A stretch of 64,000 nucleotides of DNA. Origin: Amycolatopsis thermophila. Lineage in GTDB: Bacteria > Actinomycetota > Actinomycetes > Mycobacteriales > Pseudonocardiaceae. The stretch's first letter is position 1; each line of letters opens with the position of its first letter. Position numbers and translations under genes: made by a program. Shown here one piece after another: positions 40,701-52,700 of this stretch. The notes under the pieces were generated by a model. That model was not told where the DNA came from. It ran no database searches and was given only the letters and a program-made list of their open reading frames with translations. Location of the stretch: positions 124,001 to 188,000 of the forward strand of contig NZ_JAUSUT010000001.1 of the NCBI RefSeq assembly GCF_030814215.1, in the 5' to 3' direction.

Positions 40701-43700
40701 TCCGGGTTCTCGCCGGGGGCGGCCGGGTCGGGGACGGCCGGGGCGGGAGCGGCCGCGTCGGGAGCGGCCGGCAGGACCCCCCGCAGCGCGGTGACCAGGT
40801 CGGCGAGCCGGGCGCGCGGGTCGGCCTGCGACGGGACCACGACGCGGACCACGTCGTCGCCCGGCACCGCCGGGTGCACGTCCAGGTCGTCCCCGGCGCG
40901 GAACTCGATCCGGCGGGTGCCCGCGGTCACCGTCACGCCGTCCGGGTGTGCGGTGAGCGTGACGTCCGCCCGGTCCCGGACGCCCAGCTCCCGCAGGACG
41001 GCGTCCACCTCGTCGGCGCTGAGGAACGCGTCGACCGGCAGCTCGGCCCCGAAGCGCCGCTCGATCAGCCGGACCTGCTCGGCGATCGCGCCCGCCGGGG
41101 CGGACGGCTCCAGGAAGACGGTGGCGGTGCGCCCGCCGCGGTAGGTGAACTGCAGCGCGACCCGGCCCGGGCCGGTGAGCTGCGCGGTCACGTGCAGCGG
41201 GTGGCCGCCCGGCCCGCCGCGCACCGCGTTCGTCGCCTGCCGCAGCAGCCACAGGTCGTCCTCCCGGCCGAGGCTGGGCTCGACCACCGGGTCGCCCTGG
41301 CGCAGGGCCGTCGTGAAGCGGTCCACATGGTCCACAGTGGACGGGTACCGCCACCGCAGCACCTCGGTCAGCAGCTCCGGCGTCCAGGTGCGCACCTCGG
41401 CCAACTCGGCGGACAGCGGGCCGTCCAGGGCGCGCACCCACTCCAGCACCACCAGGTGGTCGGCGATCTCACGGCCCAGCATCAGCTCCGCGGGGTCCAC
41501 TTCGGACGTCCGCGCGGCCTCGGCGGGCGGCTCCCGGAAGGAGGTGACGACTTCCTTGACCAGGCCGGCCGCGACGACGTCCACCGGGGCGCCCACGGCC
41601 AGCCCGACTCGCCCGGACCGCCAGTCGTAGACCGCGGCCGCGGGCAGGTACGGCACCAGCCGGTCGAACGCGGCCTGGTCGCCGCCGAAGGCACGGGCGA
41701 TCCCGCGAGGGCTGAGTTCGAACGCGCCGGCGAGTTTCTCGTCGATCCGGCGGACCACCTCGTCCTCGCCCAGCTCCAGCGCGTCCGCCACGGCCCGGGC
41801 GCCCCGCTTGGCGAAGCCGCCGATCTCCGCCCGCGCGGCGTCCAGCGACGACACGACCGGTTCGGTGGACGGGACCAGATCGCCCGGGTTCGGCGCCGTC
41901 GGGGCGGCTTCGGCCTGGGCCCGCCGCACGTCCCCCAGCATCCGGCTGTTCGCCTGCTCGACCGCGCCGGCCAGCACGTCGGCCAGCGCCCGGCCGCTCA
42001 CCGGCGGGACCACGATCTCCACCGGACCGGCCTGCACCCAGCGCCCTTCGGCGAGGTCGGCGTCGCTGCCCGCCATCGCGCGCGCGCCGAGGTGCAGTTC
42101 GACCGCCGGGACGTGCACCCGCGGTACGGCCGCGTCCGGGTCGACGCGCACCTGGTACCGCCACCGCAGCCCATCGGCCCGGACAGTGCCCTCCACCGTC
42201 CCGTCCGGACCGACGGTGGTCTCCGCGCGGATCCCGGCGGCGGTGAAGGCCTGGCCGACCTCCCGCGCCACGTCGGCGGCACCGTCCACACCGGACTCCG
42301 ACCGGGGCAGCTCGAGGTCGGCCGCACCCGTGGTCAGCACCGCGAACGAGGCGGCGGGCGGTGGCTCCACCGGAGCGGACCCGGTGAGGGGTTCGGTGGC
42401 CACGTTCCCCACCGGCGGAAGGGACACGTCCTCCCAGGCTGTCCACAGCCCGCGCAGGTGCTCCACCGTCGCCCGCAGCACTTCCGGCGTGCGCACGCCG
42501 AGTTCCACCGCGAGCGGGATGAGCGCCCGGCGGTGCGTGGACGGCGCCGCGGAGACGGGGGGCACCACCACCTCCGCCACGCCGTCCTGCACCCAGCGGC
42601 CCGCGGCGAGCCGGCTGCCCGGTTCCGCATCGCTCGCGGTGTCGGCGTTCACGCGCAGGTGCAGGCCCGGCACCACCACCCGGGCCGTGGTCGCGTCCGG
42701 GTCCACCCGGACGCGGAAGCGGAGCACCGGGCCGTCGTCGCGGCCGGCCAGCAGCCAGGTGGTGCCGTCGCCGCCCGGGTCCGGCCGGATGTCCCCGGCC
42801 CAGTCGGCACGCGCGAGCATGTCGCGCAGCGTGTTCTCGATCAGCCGCGGATCAGTGGTGGGCGCGCGCCACGGTTCGGTCACCGGCGTCACGCCGCGCA
42901 CGATCCGCTCGTGGCCCTCCCGGCGCAGCACGGTCACTTCGCCCTGCGCCACCGGGCCCGCCGGCGCGCCGGTGACGGGCAGGTCCGCCGCCACGTCCCG
43001 CGGCGGCGGCAGCTCGCCGAGCCGCGAGTCGCGCCGCAGGCCCTCGATGACGCCATCGACCGGCCGGACGATCTTGTCCCGGGCGTCCAGCAATGCCGAG
43101 ACGACCATCGCCTGCCGCCACCCCGGCTCGAGCACGACCGGTGGCAGCACGATCTCGATCGGACGGCCCTGCGTCCAGCGGCCCTCGCCCTCGCCGATGC
43201 GGAAGTGGATCGGAGCGACCCGCATCCGGGCGTGGGTCGCGTCCGGGTCGATCCGCAGGGTGAAGCGGAATCCGGCGTCACCGAAGACGCCGGAGACGGT
43301 CGTGCCGTCGAAGGTGGTGTCCCGGACCCCGGTCGCCTCGAGCGTGCGGCTGACGGTGTCCGCGACGAGGGCCGGGTCGGCCGAGGTCACCAGCCACGGC
43401 GCCGCCGGCTGCGACCGCAGCGGGACCTCGTCGGTGTGGGTGTCGAGGGCGACCAGCGGGTCCGCCACGAGCACCACGGCCGGGTCGGCGGACACCGGAA
43501 CCGGGTCGGGGGCGGTGATCTCCCGGGTGGCCGGGGACGGCCAGTCCACGGAGGCGGTCTCGGCGGCGAGGCCGCGGATGGCGGGCGGCACCTGCGACAG
43601 CAGCGCGTCGACGAGCCCCGCGGCCACTGTGGACCGCCACGCCGGGTGAACCGGCACCGGCGGCACGACGGCCACGACCGGGTCCTGGACCCACCGGGCA

Positions 43701-46700
43701 CCGTCGAACCGCGGCGGCGGCACGTCGACCAGGGCGTTGCCGGCACCCGCGGTCCCCACGACCCCGTCGCGCACCAGGACGGTCAGCCGCCAGGACACGC
43801 CCCGGTCGCTCAGGGTCCACGTGGTGGTGCCGCCGTGCGCCTCGCGCACCGCGTGCACCCCGGCGTCGGCCAGCGCCCGCTCGACTGCGTCCGCCATCCC
43901 GTCCTGGTCGGCCGCCGTGATCACCTCGTCGGAGAAGACCGGCATCCCGGTCCGCAGCACACGTCCGGTGCGCCATTCCCCGGCCGCGTTCGGCTCCACC
44001 GGGGCGTGGCCGGCGTCCATCGCGGACCGGACCTCACCGAGGTGGTCGAACCGGGGCGCCGCGGAGAGTTCCGGCTGCCTGCCGAGCACGGTTTCGGCGC
44101 GGGCCCGCACGTCCGCCAGCGCCGCGTGCCGCTCGCCGTCGAATCCGTTCAGCCAGGCTTGGACGACGCGATGGTCCGCGGCCCGGCGGCGCGCGAGCAC
44201 CCGGTTGGCCGCCAGGTCGTCGTCCCCGGCCGACCGGACGTCGTCGGCGGGTGCGGCCGTCCGGAACGACGTGACCACGCCCCGGACGAGGTCGGTCACC
44301 ACGTCGGCGGCGGGCCGCCCGAGGCGCAGCCCGACGCGGCCGGACTCCCAGTCGTAGACGCTGTCGGCGGCGAGGTACGGCGCCAGGCGCTGCCGGGCCA
44401 CGTCGTCGCCGGGGAACGCGGCGGCGACGCCCTGCTCGCCGAGCACGAACGCCTCGGCGGCCAGCCGGTCGAGGCGTTCCTCCACTTCGGACACCGCCAC
44501 ACCGAGCGCGTCGGCGAGGGTGCGCGCGCCGGCCTTGCCGAAGTCCGCCAGCGCCCGGCGCGCGTCGTCGCCGAGCGCGGTGACCGGCGCCGGTTCGCCG
44601 ACGACTACCGGACGGGGATCTCCGCCAGTCCCTGCTTCGGCAGATCCATCGCGTCCAGCAGCAGCCACAGCGTCCGCCGTTCCGCCGCCGTCACCGGGAT
44701 CCGGTGCCTGCGCAGCAGCGCGACCGTCGCCTGCGTCAGATCCAGCCAGTCCTGCTCGTCCTCGGCGTCCGTCAGCTCCCAGCGGTCCGTCTCCGGGATC
44801 CGCTCCGCGAACGTCGGCCGCAGCGTCTTCGCCTGCTCCGCGATCTGCGTCCCGGTCAGGCTGGTCACCTCGGCCAGCTTCGTCAGCTGCGCGGTCGCCC
44901 GGTCCAGCACCGTCCCCAGCCGGTTCGCCTTCGCCGGGGCCGCGAACGTCTCCAGCAACGTCCGCAGTTCCGCCCGTTCCCGCGTCGACACCGGGCTCCG
45001 CGCCCGGCTCAGCGACCCGATCAGCGCCTGGACCGTCAGCAGCCACTCCCCCGCGTCCCGGTTGCGCGTCACGGCCTTCAGGTCCGCCGGGTCCAGCCGG
45101 TCGGCGAACCGTTCCGGCAGTCTCGCCATCCGTGCGGCCACCTGCTCCTCGGACAGCGCCACGGCCTCCGCCCTCTCCCCGCTCCGGGTTCACCCGCACG
45201 CCCGGGCCGTTCGGGTCCGGGCTCGCGTCGTGGATCTTGTTCTGCTTGTCGACGATGATGTCGACGCGAACGCCATCGTAGACAGCGCGCAGCAGCTGCT
45301 GTTTGTCCCGCTCCGGGATGTCCTCGATCCGCTGGGCGCGGATCGCGTCGTTCGCGGCCTCGGTGAGGATGCGTTCCAGGCCACCGGGTTCGTTGAACCA
45401 CCCCTCGGGGAACAGCGCCACCCCGGGCGCCCGGCTGGCCGGACCCAGCTTGTTCTCCAGCCGCTTGATCACCTTCGGCGGCACGCTCGCGGGAGTCTCC
45501 GACCGGGGCGGCGGCGCCGGCGGCGGGTTCTGCACGACCCCGCGCCCGCCCTCCGGGTAGGCCGTGAGGACGCCCTCGCCGGGCAGGATCACGACGGCCA
45601 GCCGGACGCCGTCGCGTTCCGCGGTGAGCCGCCAGGTTTGCGGGCCCTCCTCCCACTCGACGTGGTCAGGGTGGCGTGCGACGCGTTCGATGATGCCGCG
45701 CACGGCGGCATCATCGCCCCACCGCGCCGGGAACTCGTGCTTGTTCGGCTTGCCCAGGCCGTGCCGGTGCCCGCCACCGGTGGCATCGCCGTCCAGCACG
45801 TGCCTGGCTCGTTCGTCGCTGAGGGTCAGCTCGTCCGGGGAGGGGAAGCGCGGGTGGTCGGCGACGGCGTCCCAGCCATTGGGCCGGGTGCCATCGGCGA
45901 ACGCGTCGACCGTTTCGGCGACCGTGCGGTGGGTCAGCGGCGACACCGCCATGGCACCCGCGCCGGACTCCCCGACGAAGGCCACCGGCAGCGCCGGGCC
46001 GAGGACGGCGAGTTCGCCTCGCAGCGCGTCCGCGTCGCCGTGCACGCGCACGACGGCGACCTCCCAGCCGTCGGCGTAGGTCAGCACGTAGTGCGCTGGC
46101 AGGTCGCCGGGGCTCTCGCCGGGCACGCGAGTCAGCGTCACCGCCGCGGGCACGCCCAGCTGGTGCGCGATGAACTGGGCGGTGGTGATCTGCGCGAACT
46201 CCCGCGCCTCCGGGGTGATCTCCGGTGCGCGTTCGGCGGCGACCAACCGGTCCAGGACCGGCGCGGCCACGTGCTCCGGGTCGCCCGGGGTGGCCGGTGT
46301 GGCCGGCGCGCCCGCGGTGAACCGGGCGGCGAGGTCGTCCCGGCGACGGATCAGCCGGGTGGTGAGGTCGTCGGCGAACGACGAGTCGCTGATCGTCGAG
46401 GTGACGATCCGCCGGATGGTGTCGTCGCTGATCGAGGCGACCGCGCGCACCGACGCCGCGGCGAGATCGGCCGGCATGCCGGCGAACAGGGCGGCGGTCC
46501 CCGAGTTGCGGCTGCCCATCCGCAATGCGTCGGCTTCGACGACCTGGTCACCGAACCCGGCCTTCGCCCCTCCCTGGGGGGTGTGGACCAGCGTTCCGCC
46601 GAACTCGACCCGCATCGGTCCGTCCGCGGTCATCACGATGTTGCCCGGGAGGTCGTGGTGATCGAGCCAGGCGTCGGCGCCGAACAGGGCCCAGAACACC

Positions 46701-49700
46701 TGCTTGTGCTCGTCGGGGAGCGAGTCGAAGCGCGCGCTCACGTGACCGGTGTTGTCGACCCAGTCGCTGGCGACGCCGAAGAACCGCCCGTGCCCGAGGC
46801 CGTCGAGCCGGACCACCTGCGTCCGCGGAACCGGCGCGGTGATCCCGGTCTCGGTGGCGACCGCGCGGGCGACCTCCTGGTACAGCCGTCCAGCGAGGAC
46901 CTCCACCTCCGCCTCACGCAGCTGCTCCGCGGGCGCGGCCGCCGCAGCCGCCTTGACGTAGGCCGCGCCGTCCGGACCCGCGAACCGCCCGCCCCGGTGC
47001 TCGCCCAGCTGCTCGCCGACCTGGACCAGGCCGTCCACACCGGGCAGCGTCGCGCCCACGGTGCGGAGCCGGAGCAGCTGCGCGTCGCGCTCGGCGAGCC
47101 GCCGCAGATCGTCCTCGGTGTGGTACCAGCCGTTCTCCCGCGCGTGCCGCTGGTACTGGCCGGTGTCGAACAGCTGCGCACCGGTGATGCCGGCGACGGC
47201 TTCGGCCTGCTGGTCCGACGGCACGCCGCGCAGGACGTCGAACAGCGCCCGCGTCCGCAGGTCGTGCCCGTCGAGCTGGGCCGACCAGGTCAGGGCGGCC
47301 GCGACCGCCGGTGGCACGCCGTCGCGGTCCCCGTGCTCGCGGCCGGTCTCCGGGCCGAACCGGTACGCCTGGGCCTGGTCACCGATCCCGCCCGGGGTTT
47401 GCGGGCGCTCGCCGGTCGGCACCGTCCGCCGCTGCCCGGCGACGACGCGAGCCGACTCCACGACCCCGTCCTGGCGGACCACGGCCGTCAGGGTCACACC
47501 GTCGACGACGCCGCGGACCTCCCAGGCGTCGAACACCCCCGCGACGCGACCGACGATCGCCTCGGGCGCGGCGACGACGTCCGCCACCGCGGTGCGCAAC
47601 CGGTCGGTGACGTCCCGGTCGCCGAACCAGGACCGGTCCAGGGTCCGGCCGGCCGGGGTCGCCACGTCCGGGCCGGCCGTGCGGACGAGTTCGGTCACCA
47701 CCGGATCGGGCACCGCGACGGTGTCCATCGCGTACTCCGGCGGGGTCCACCCCTCCGGCTTCAGGCCGTGGACCCGCGGCCCGTCGTCCGGGGACCCGCT
47801 GTCGGCGAGCGGGATGCCGAGCTCCGCGGCGAGCGCGTGGCCGAACGCCCGCGGATCCGTCCCGAGCCCGGGACCGGTGCGCACGAGCACGTCCTCGTCC
47901 GCCCATCCCTGCGCCCGCACCGATTCGGCGACGCGGGCGGCGAGCTCGCCGGTCGTCAGCCGGGCGTCACCGTCGACGACCGCCTGGACCCCGAGCCCGG
48001 GCAGGTACGAGACGGTGAAGGCCGGCCGGGGCACCCGCATCGTGCCGGAGCCGTCGGGCACCGGCGTGGCGGCCACGAGCCGGAGCTGCTCGGCGCGCAG
48101 CCACCGCCGCTGCAGGGCCCGGTCCCGGCCGGTTTCCGCGAGGCGTCGGTCCACTTCGGACAGACGCGCGGCGTGGGCCGTGGCTTCGGCGGTGGTGACG
48201 TGAACCGTGACGGTCCGGCCGCCCTCGGCGGTCCAGGTGGTCCGCCAGCCGTGATCACGCCGGTGCCCCCATCCGATGTCCTGCGACGCCGGCGTCAGTC
48301 CGTGGCGCGTCAGCTCGTCGAGCACCGCCTGCGCGTCCGTGACGAACGAGTCGTGCCCGACCGTCACGGTGTACCGCACCGGCCCGTCGGTGCGCAGGTC
48401 CGCGCCCGGGACGGCCCGCACCGCCGCGTCCACGGCCGGCACGTCCGGCTCTGCCGTCTGCGGGGACCGCAGTCCGAGGCGGATCGCCTGGCCGGAATCC
48501 CGGTGGCGCAGCACGTGCGCACCGTCCTCGGTGCGGCCGGCGCCCTCGAACCCGTGCCGGCTGAGTTCCCGCAGCAGTGGTGTTTCGTCGCCCGCGTCGG
48601 GCAGGTCGACCGTGTACCCGATCGGGGCGCGCGAGCCGAGGTCGGCCACGCCCCGCACCGCGTCCGGCCGCAGGACCGCGCCGTCGATGGTGTGCACGGC
48701 GTCGAGCAGCGGGGAGAGCCAGCGGCCGGCCCCGCCAGGCGCGGGGCGACCGGCTTCGGCGTGCGGGCCCGGCAGCGGTCCCGCGTCCAGGATCTGCCCG
48801 TCGGGAGCCACGAACGCCGTGATCGCAACGCCGTCGCGCTCGCCGGAGACCTGCCACAGGCCGCTGTCCTCGTCGAACCGCGCACTGTCCGGCCGGCGCG
48901 CCACGGTGCGGACGAGCTCGCCCAGCGCGGACCGCGGGTCCCGGCCCTCTCCGAACCAGCGCGCCGCGATCCGGAGCCGCTCGGGGTCGGTCGAGTCCGG
49001 ACCGCTGCGCCGCACGATCCGGTCGAGCACGTCATCGTCCAGCCGCAGATCGCCGAGGGCGGGCCGCTCCCGGTGAGTGGCGACGTCCGCCGAGTCCCAG
49101 GCGTTGGGCCGCTCCGCCGACGGCAGCTCGAGCACGCCGAAGTCGCCGGGCGAGATCACGCCCGCCAGGACCTCCGCGCGCCGGACCGCCTGCGGCCCGT
49201 CCGGGTCCAGCCGCGCGGCCTCGGTCCGCGCGGCGATCGAATCGGGCGTGCCGAGCCGGAGCACGATCGACTGGCCGGTCTGCGGGTCGGTCCACTCGGT
49301 GACCACGCCGGTCTCGGCGCTGTCCCAGCGCAACTCGGTGGTGTCCAGGCGCAGACCGGAGTCCGCGAGCGCGTCCACCATCACCCCGGTGTCGTGCACG
49401 AACATCAGCGGATCGGGCATCCGGATGGCGTAGTGCCGGGGCCCGCCCTCGCCGGTGTCCGGCGCGAGCGGATCGGCGACCAGACGGGCGCCCTTCACCG
49501 CGCCCAGGACGGTGCGGGCGAGCCCGGCGGTCGCCGGGTCCCGGTACAGCGGGACCGTGCCGTCGGTGAGATCGCCGAGGCCGTCCAGCACTTTCCCCAC
49601 CTCGGACAGCGCCTGCCGGAGCAGGACCCGCTGCGCGATCCTCAACGGGAAGGCGTCGGGCACGCCCTGGTCCGAGAAGCGGAGCTGCAGGGGGCTGACC

Positions 49701-52700
49701 TGGACCCCGTCCGTCGTGAAGACGGGGTACACCACCTCGTACTGGCCGGCTTCCAGCTTCGGGTCGAGGGTGATCACCGCGTCGACCGTGGCCCGGTCGT
49801 AGAACAGCCGCACCGATCCCTCGCCGAACTCGGCCCGGTTGGGGAGCACGTCCGTGCCGGGCCGCCGCAGCGGGAACGCGTCGCCGAGCGCGGGCCCCGA
49901 GGGCGTCAGGACCGCGGACGGCGTGGTGGTCGAACCCAGGCCGCGCAGGAACGCCTCGATCTCGCGCGCGATCTCCCGCCGCTGCTCGGTGGTGTCCTGG
50001 TTGACCGGAACCGATCCGCGGACCGGTTCCGACGGCACCCGCGCCAGGTCCCGGTGGTTGACCGCGTGGTGGGGCTGGTCCCGGCCGGGCACGCCGTCGG
50101 CGACCAGGCGCAGACCCGTCTCCAGCATGGTCGGCAGGTCACCGCGGCCGAGCCGGATGGTGGCCTCGGTGAGCTGCCGCGCCGATCCGCCCGGCCGTAC
50201 CTCCCACGTGCCCGGGTCGACGTTGACCGAGTGGTCCGGCACCCGGTCGTCGACCATGACCTGCACCAGGATCCGGGTGCCGTTGCCGTACTCGGCGAGC
50301 AGCGGGTCGCTGCTCGCGGCGTCGCCGTGCAGTACGGTGACCATCCGCGGGCTCGCCAGGTTCGCGAGGGCGGGGTCCGGCCCAGCCTGTTGACGGGCCG
50401 CGATGACGTCCGCCAGGTCCAGCTCGTCCGGCGCCGTCGTCGCGGCGTCGGCACCGACATGCACGGTGCGCGGCAGCGCGTGCCACACCGTGCCCTCCGG
50501 CTGCGGCGTCATGCCGCCGGTCGCCGGACCGGCGTGGGTGTAGACGAGGTCGGGCCGCACGGTGGCGGGCAGTGGCGCGCGGGCGAACATGTCGTCCAGC
50601 GCGTGACCCAGCACCTCACGGCTGTTCTGGAGCGCGACGTGGGTGTCGGCCGAGATGTTGCTGGAGATGCGCAGCTCGTTCCCGTGCAGCTCCGCGGCGC
50701 CGGCGGGCAGGGTGTCGTCCAGGGCCAGACGGAACTCCGCGGTCTGCTGATGCGGCGAGGTGACCGTGAAGAGGCCGGTGGTCTTGTCGACGTGCACGGT
50801 GTAGCCGGCCTGTTTCAGGCCGTCGAGCGTGCGCGCGGCCGCCGCCTTCGCGGTCGCCGGGCCGTTCTCCACCTCCCCGGGGGAGGTGTCCGGGTGGTAC
50901 CGGCGGTGGGCCACGCGGGTGTCGGTGGCCTGCTGCCGGTCGCCGGAGTCGTGCTCGGCATCGTGGGTGGCGCCGGGGTCCGCGCCCGTGGTTCGGCCGG
51001 CACCCCGATCGGGGTCGCCACCGTGCGCGGAACCCTGGTCGGCATCACCACGGTGACCGGCACCATGGTCGCCGTCCCCCTGACGCGCCGACGACCGGCC
51101 CGCCTCGTCCCGCGCACCCCCATCGCCATCCCCCGCGTGCGCCGAACCCCGGTCGCCGTCCCCCTCGCGCACCGGACCCCGGTCGCCGGCGCTGTCCCGG
51201 CCGCCGGTCGCGTGCTGGTCCGGACCGGTGCCGGTGCGCCCGTGGCGCCCGTCCGCCTGGCCGTGACCCGCGCCGTCCCGGGTGTCCGGGGGCGAGTCAC
51301 CGTCCCTTCCGGACCCGGCGTGCTCGGCCTCGCCGCCGGCCACGACCCGGCGCCGTTCCTCCGGTGCGGCACCGCGGTTCTCGCCGGTCTCCTCGCGTTT
51401 CGGCGCGGTGGTCGCGTCCCGCCCGTTCGACGTCGTCGTCCGCCGGGATTCCCCCGCGGACGAGTCGCCGCCCCGCCCGGTGCGAGCCTCACCCTGGCTC
51501 TGCGCCGACCCGTTCGACGAGCTGCCCGAACCACTCGCGCGCCCACCGGCGTCACCACCGGAGGCCGTGCCCGGCCGTGTCGCGGTCCCGTTCTGCGCAC
51601 CCCCGGACGAGCCGGCCTGACCCCCACCGGTGGTGGTCTGGGTTCCGCCGCCGCTGAAATGCCCCCCGGGCGGCGCGGTGACCGGCGCTCCACTGGGCGT
51701 GAGGCCCGGCTGGGCCGCGATGAACTGCGAAAAGTCGTTGTGGTACCGGAAGCTGGTCATCAGGCGGGCGTCCGCCAGGTTGGTCGTGAAGTGCGACTTG
51801 AACTCTTTGAGCGTCGTGCCGCCTGCGTACAACTCCTGCGCGCCGCCGACCGCGCCACCCAGCGCGGCCTTCTTGAGGTTCTCCCAGCTGAGCGGGTTCT
51901 CGTCGGCCTGCCGGCCACCGCGGGCGCCGCGCGCGGTGGTGTCGTGCGGCGCGCCGGCCAGGTCGCTGTCGGTGTGCTTGGCGATCATGTCCGTCAGCGA
52001 CGTGTAGCCGACCGAACCGACCTGCCCGACCACGCCGCCGACCGCGCCCAGGATCACGTGACCCGGCAACCCCGCGGCCAGGGCCAGCGGACCACCACCG
52101 AGCGAGGCACCGATGAACCCGGCCACGGTGTTGGCCGGGTTGTACTGGTACTCACCACCGGTCTCCGCGACCGTGAGAGCCTGGCCGGCGATATCGCCAC
52201 CGCCACCGTAGATCGCACCACTGCGCAGGCCATAGCCGACCAGCCGCTGGCCGATGACGTTGCGCGCCGAACCGCCCGCCGCGACGTGCTCGGCCACCGC
52301 CTGCCCGATCCGGCGCTGCAGCTCCGGCGTCATGCCGTGCCGCGCCGCCCGCGCGGTGATCCGCTCGCTGGTGATCCGGCTGCCGTACCGGTGCGCGAGC
52401 TGCTGCGCGATCTCCTTGCGGATCGCCGGGTCCTTGACCTGCGGCAGGATCCGGGCCAGGGCCTTCTCGACCTCCTTGGCCCCGATCCGCCCGGCGATCT
52501 GCGCGAGGGAGACCTTGAAGCCGCGTCGCAGCGCGTCCCCGGCGCCCTTGAGGCTGATCTTCTTGATCGCCTGCTTGATGGCGATGGCGTCGATCTCGGC
52601 GACCGCCTTGCGCATCAGGGCGCGCAGACCGAGAGAGGTGTTGAAGAGCGCGGCCGGGATGGCGGCCAGGCTCTCCCCGATCGTAGGCACCGCAGCGGCC

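Noticed and set aside
45078-45656. Another minus-strand frame over the EndoU tail
   Set aside because: Out of phase with the G/C bias and composed mostly of Gly/Arg/Ala; the EndoU motifs are in the giant frame.
50815-51693. Minus-strand frame of 292 codons overlapping the Gly/Ser linker of the giant protein
   Set aside because: I tested it as a third nested gene, but third-position bias stays with the giant frame here, and the product is an Arg/Pro/Thr-rich shadow.
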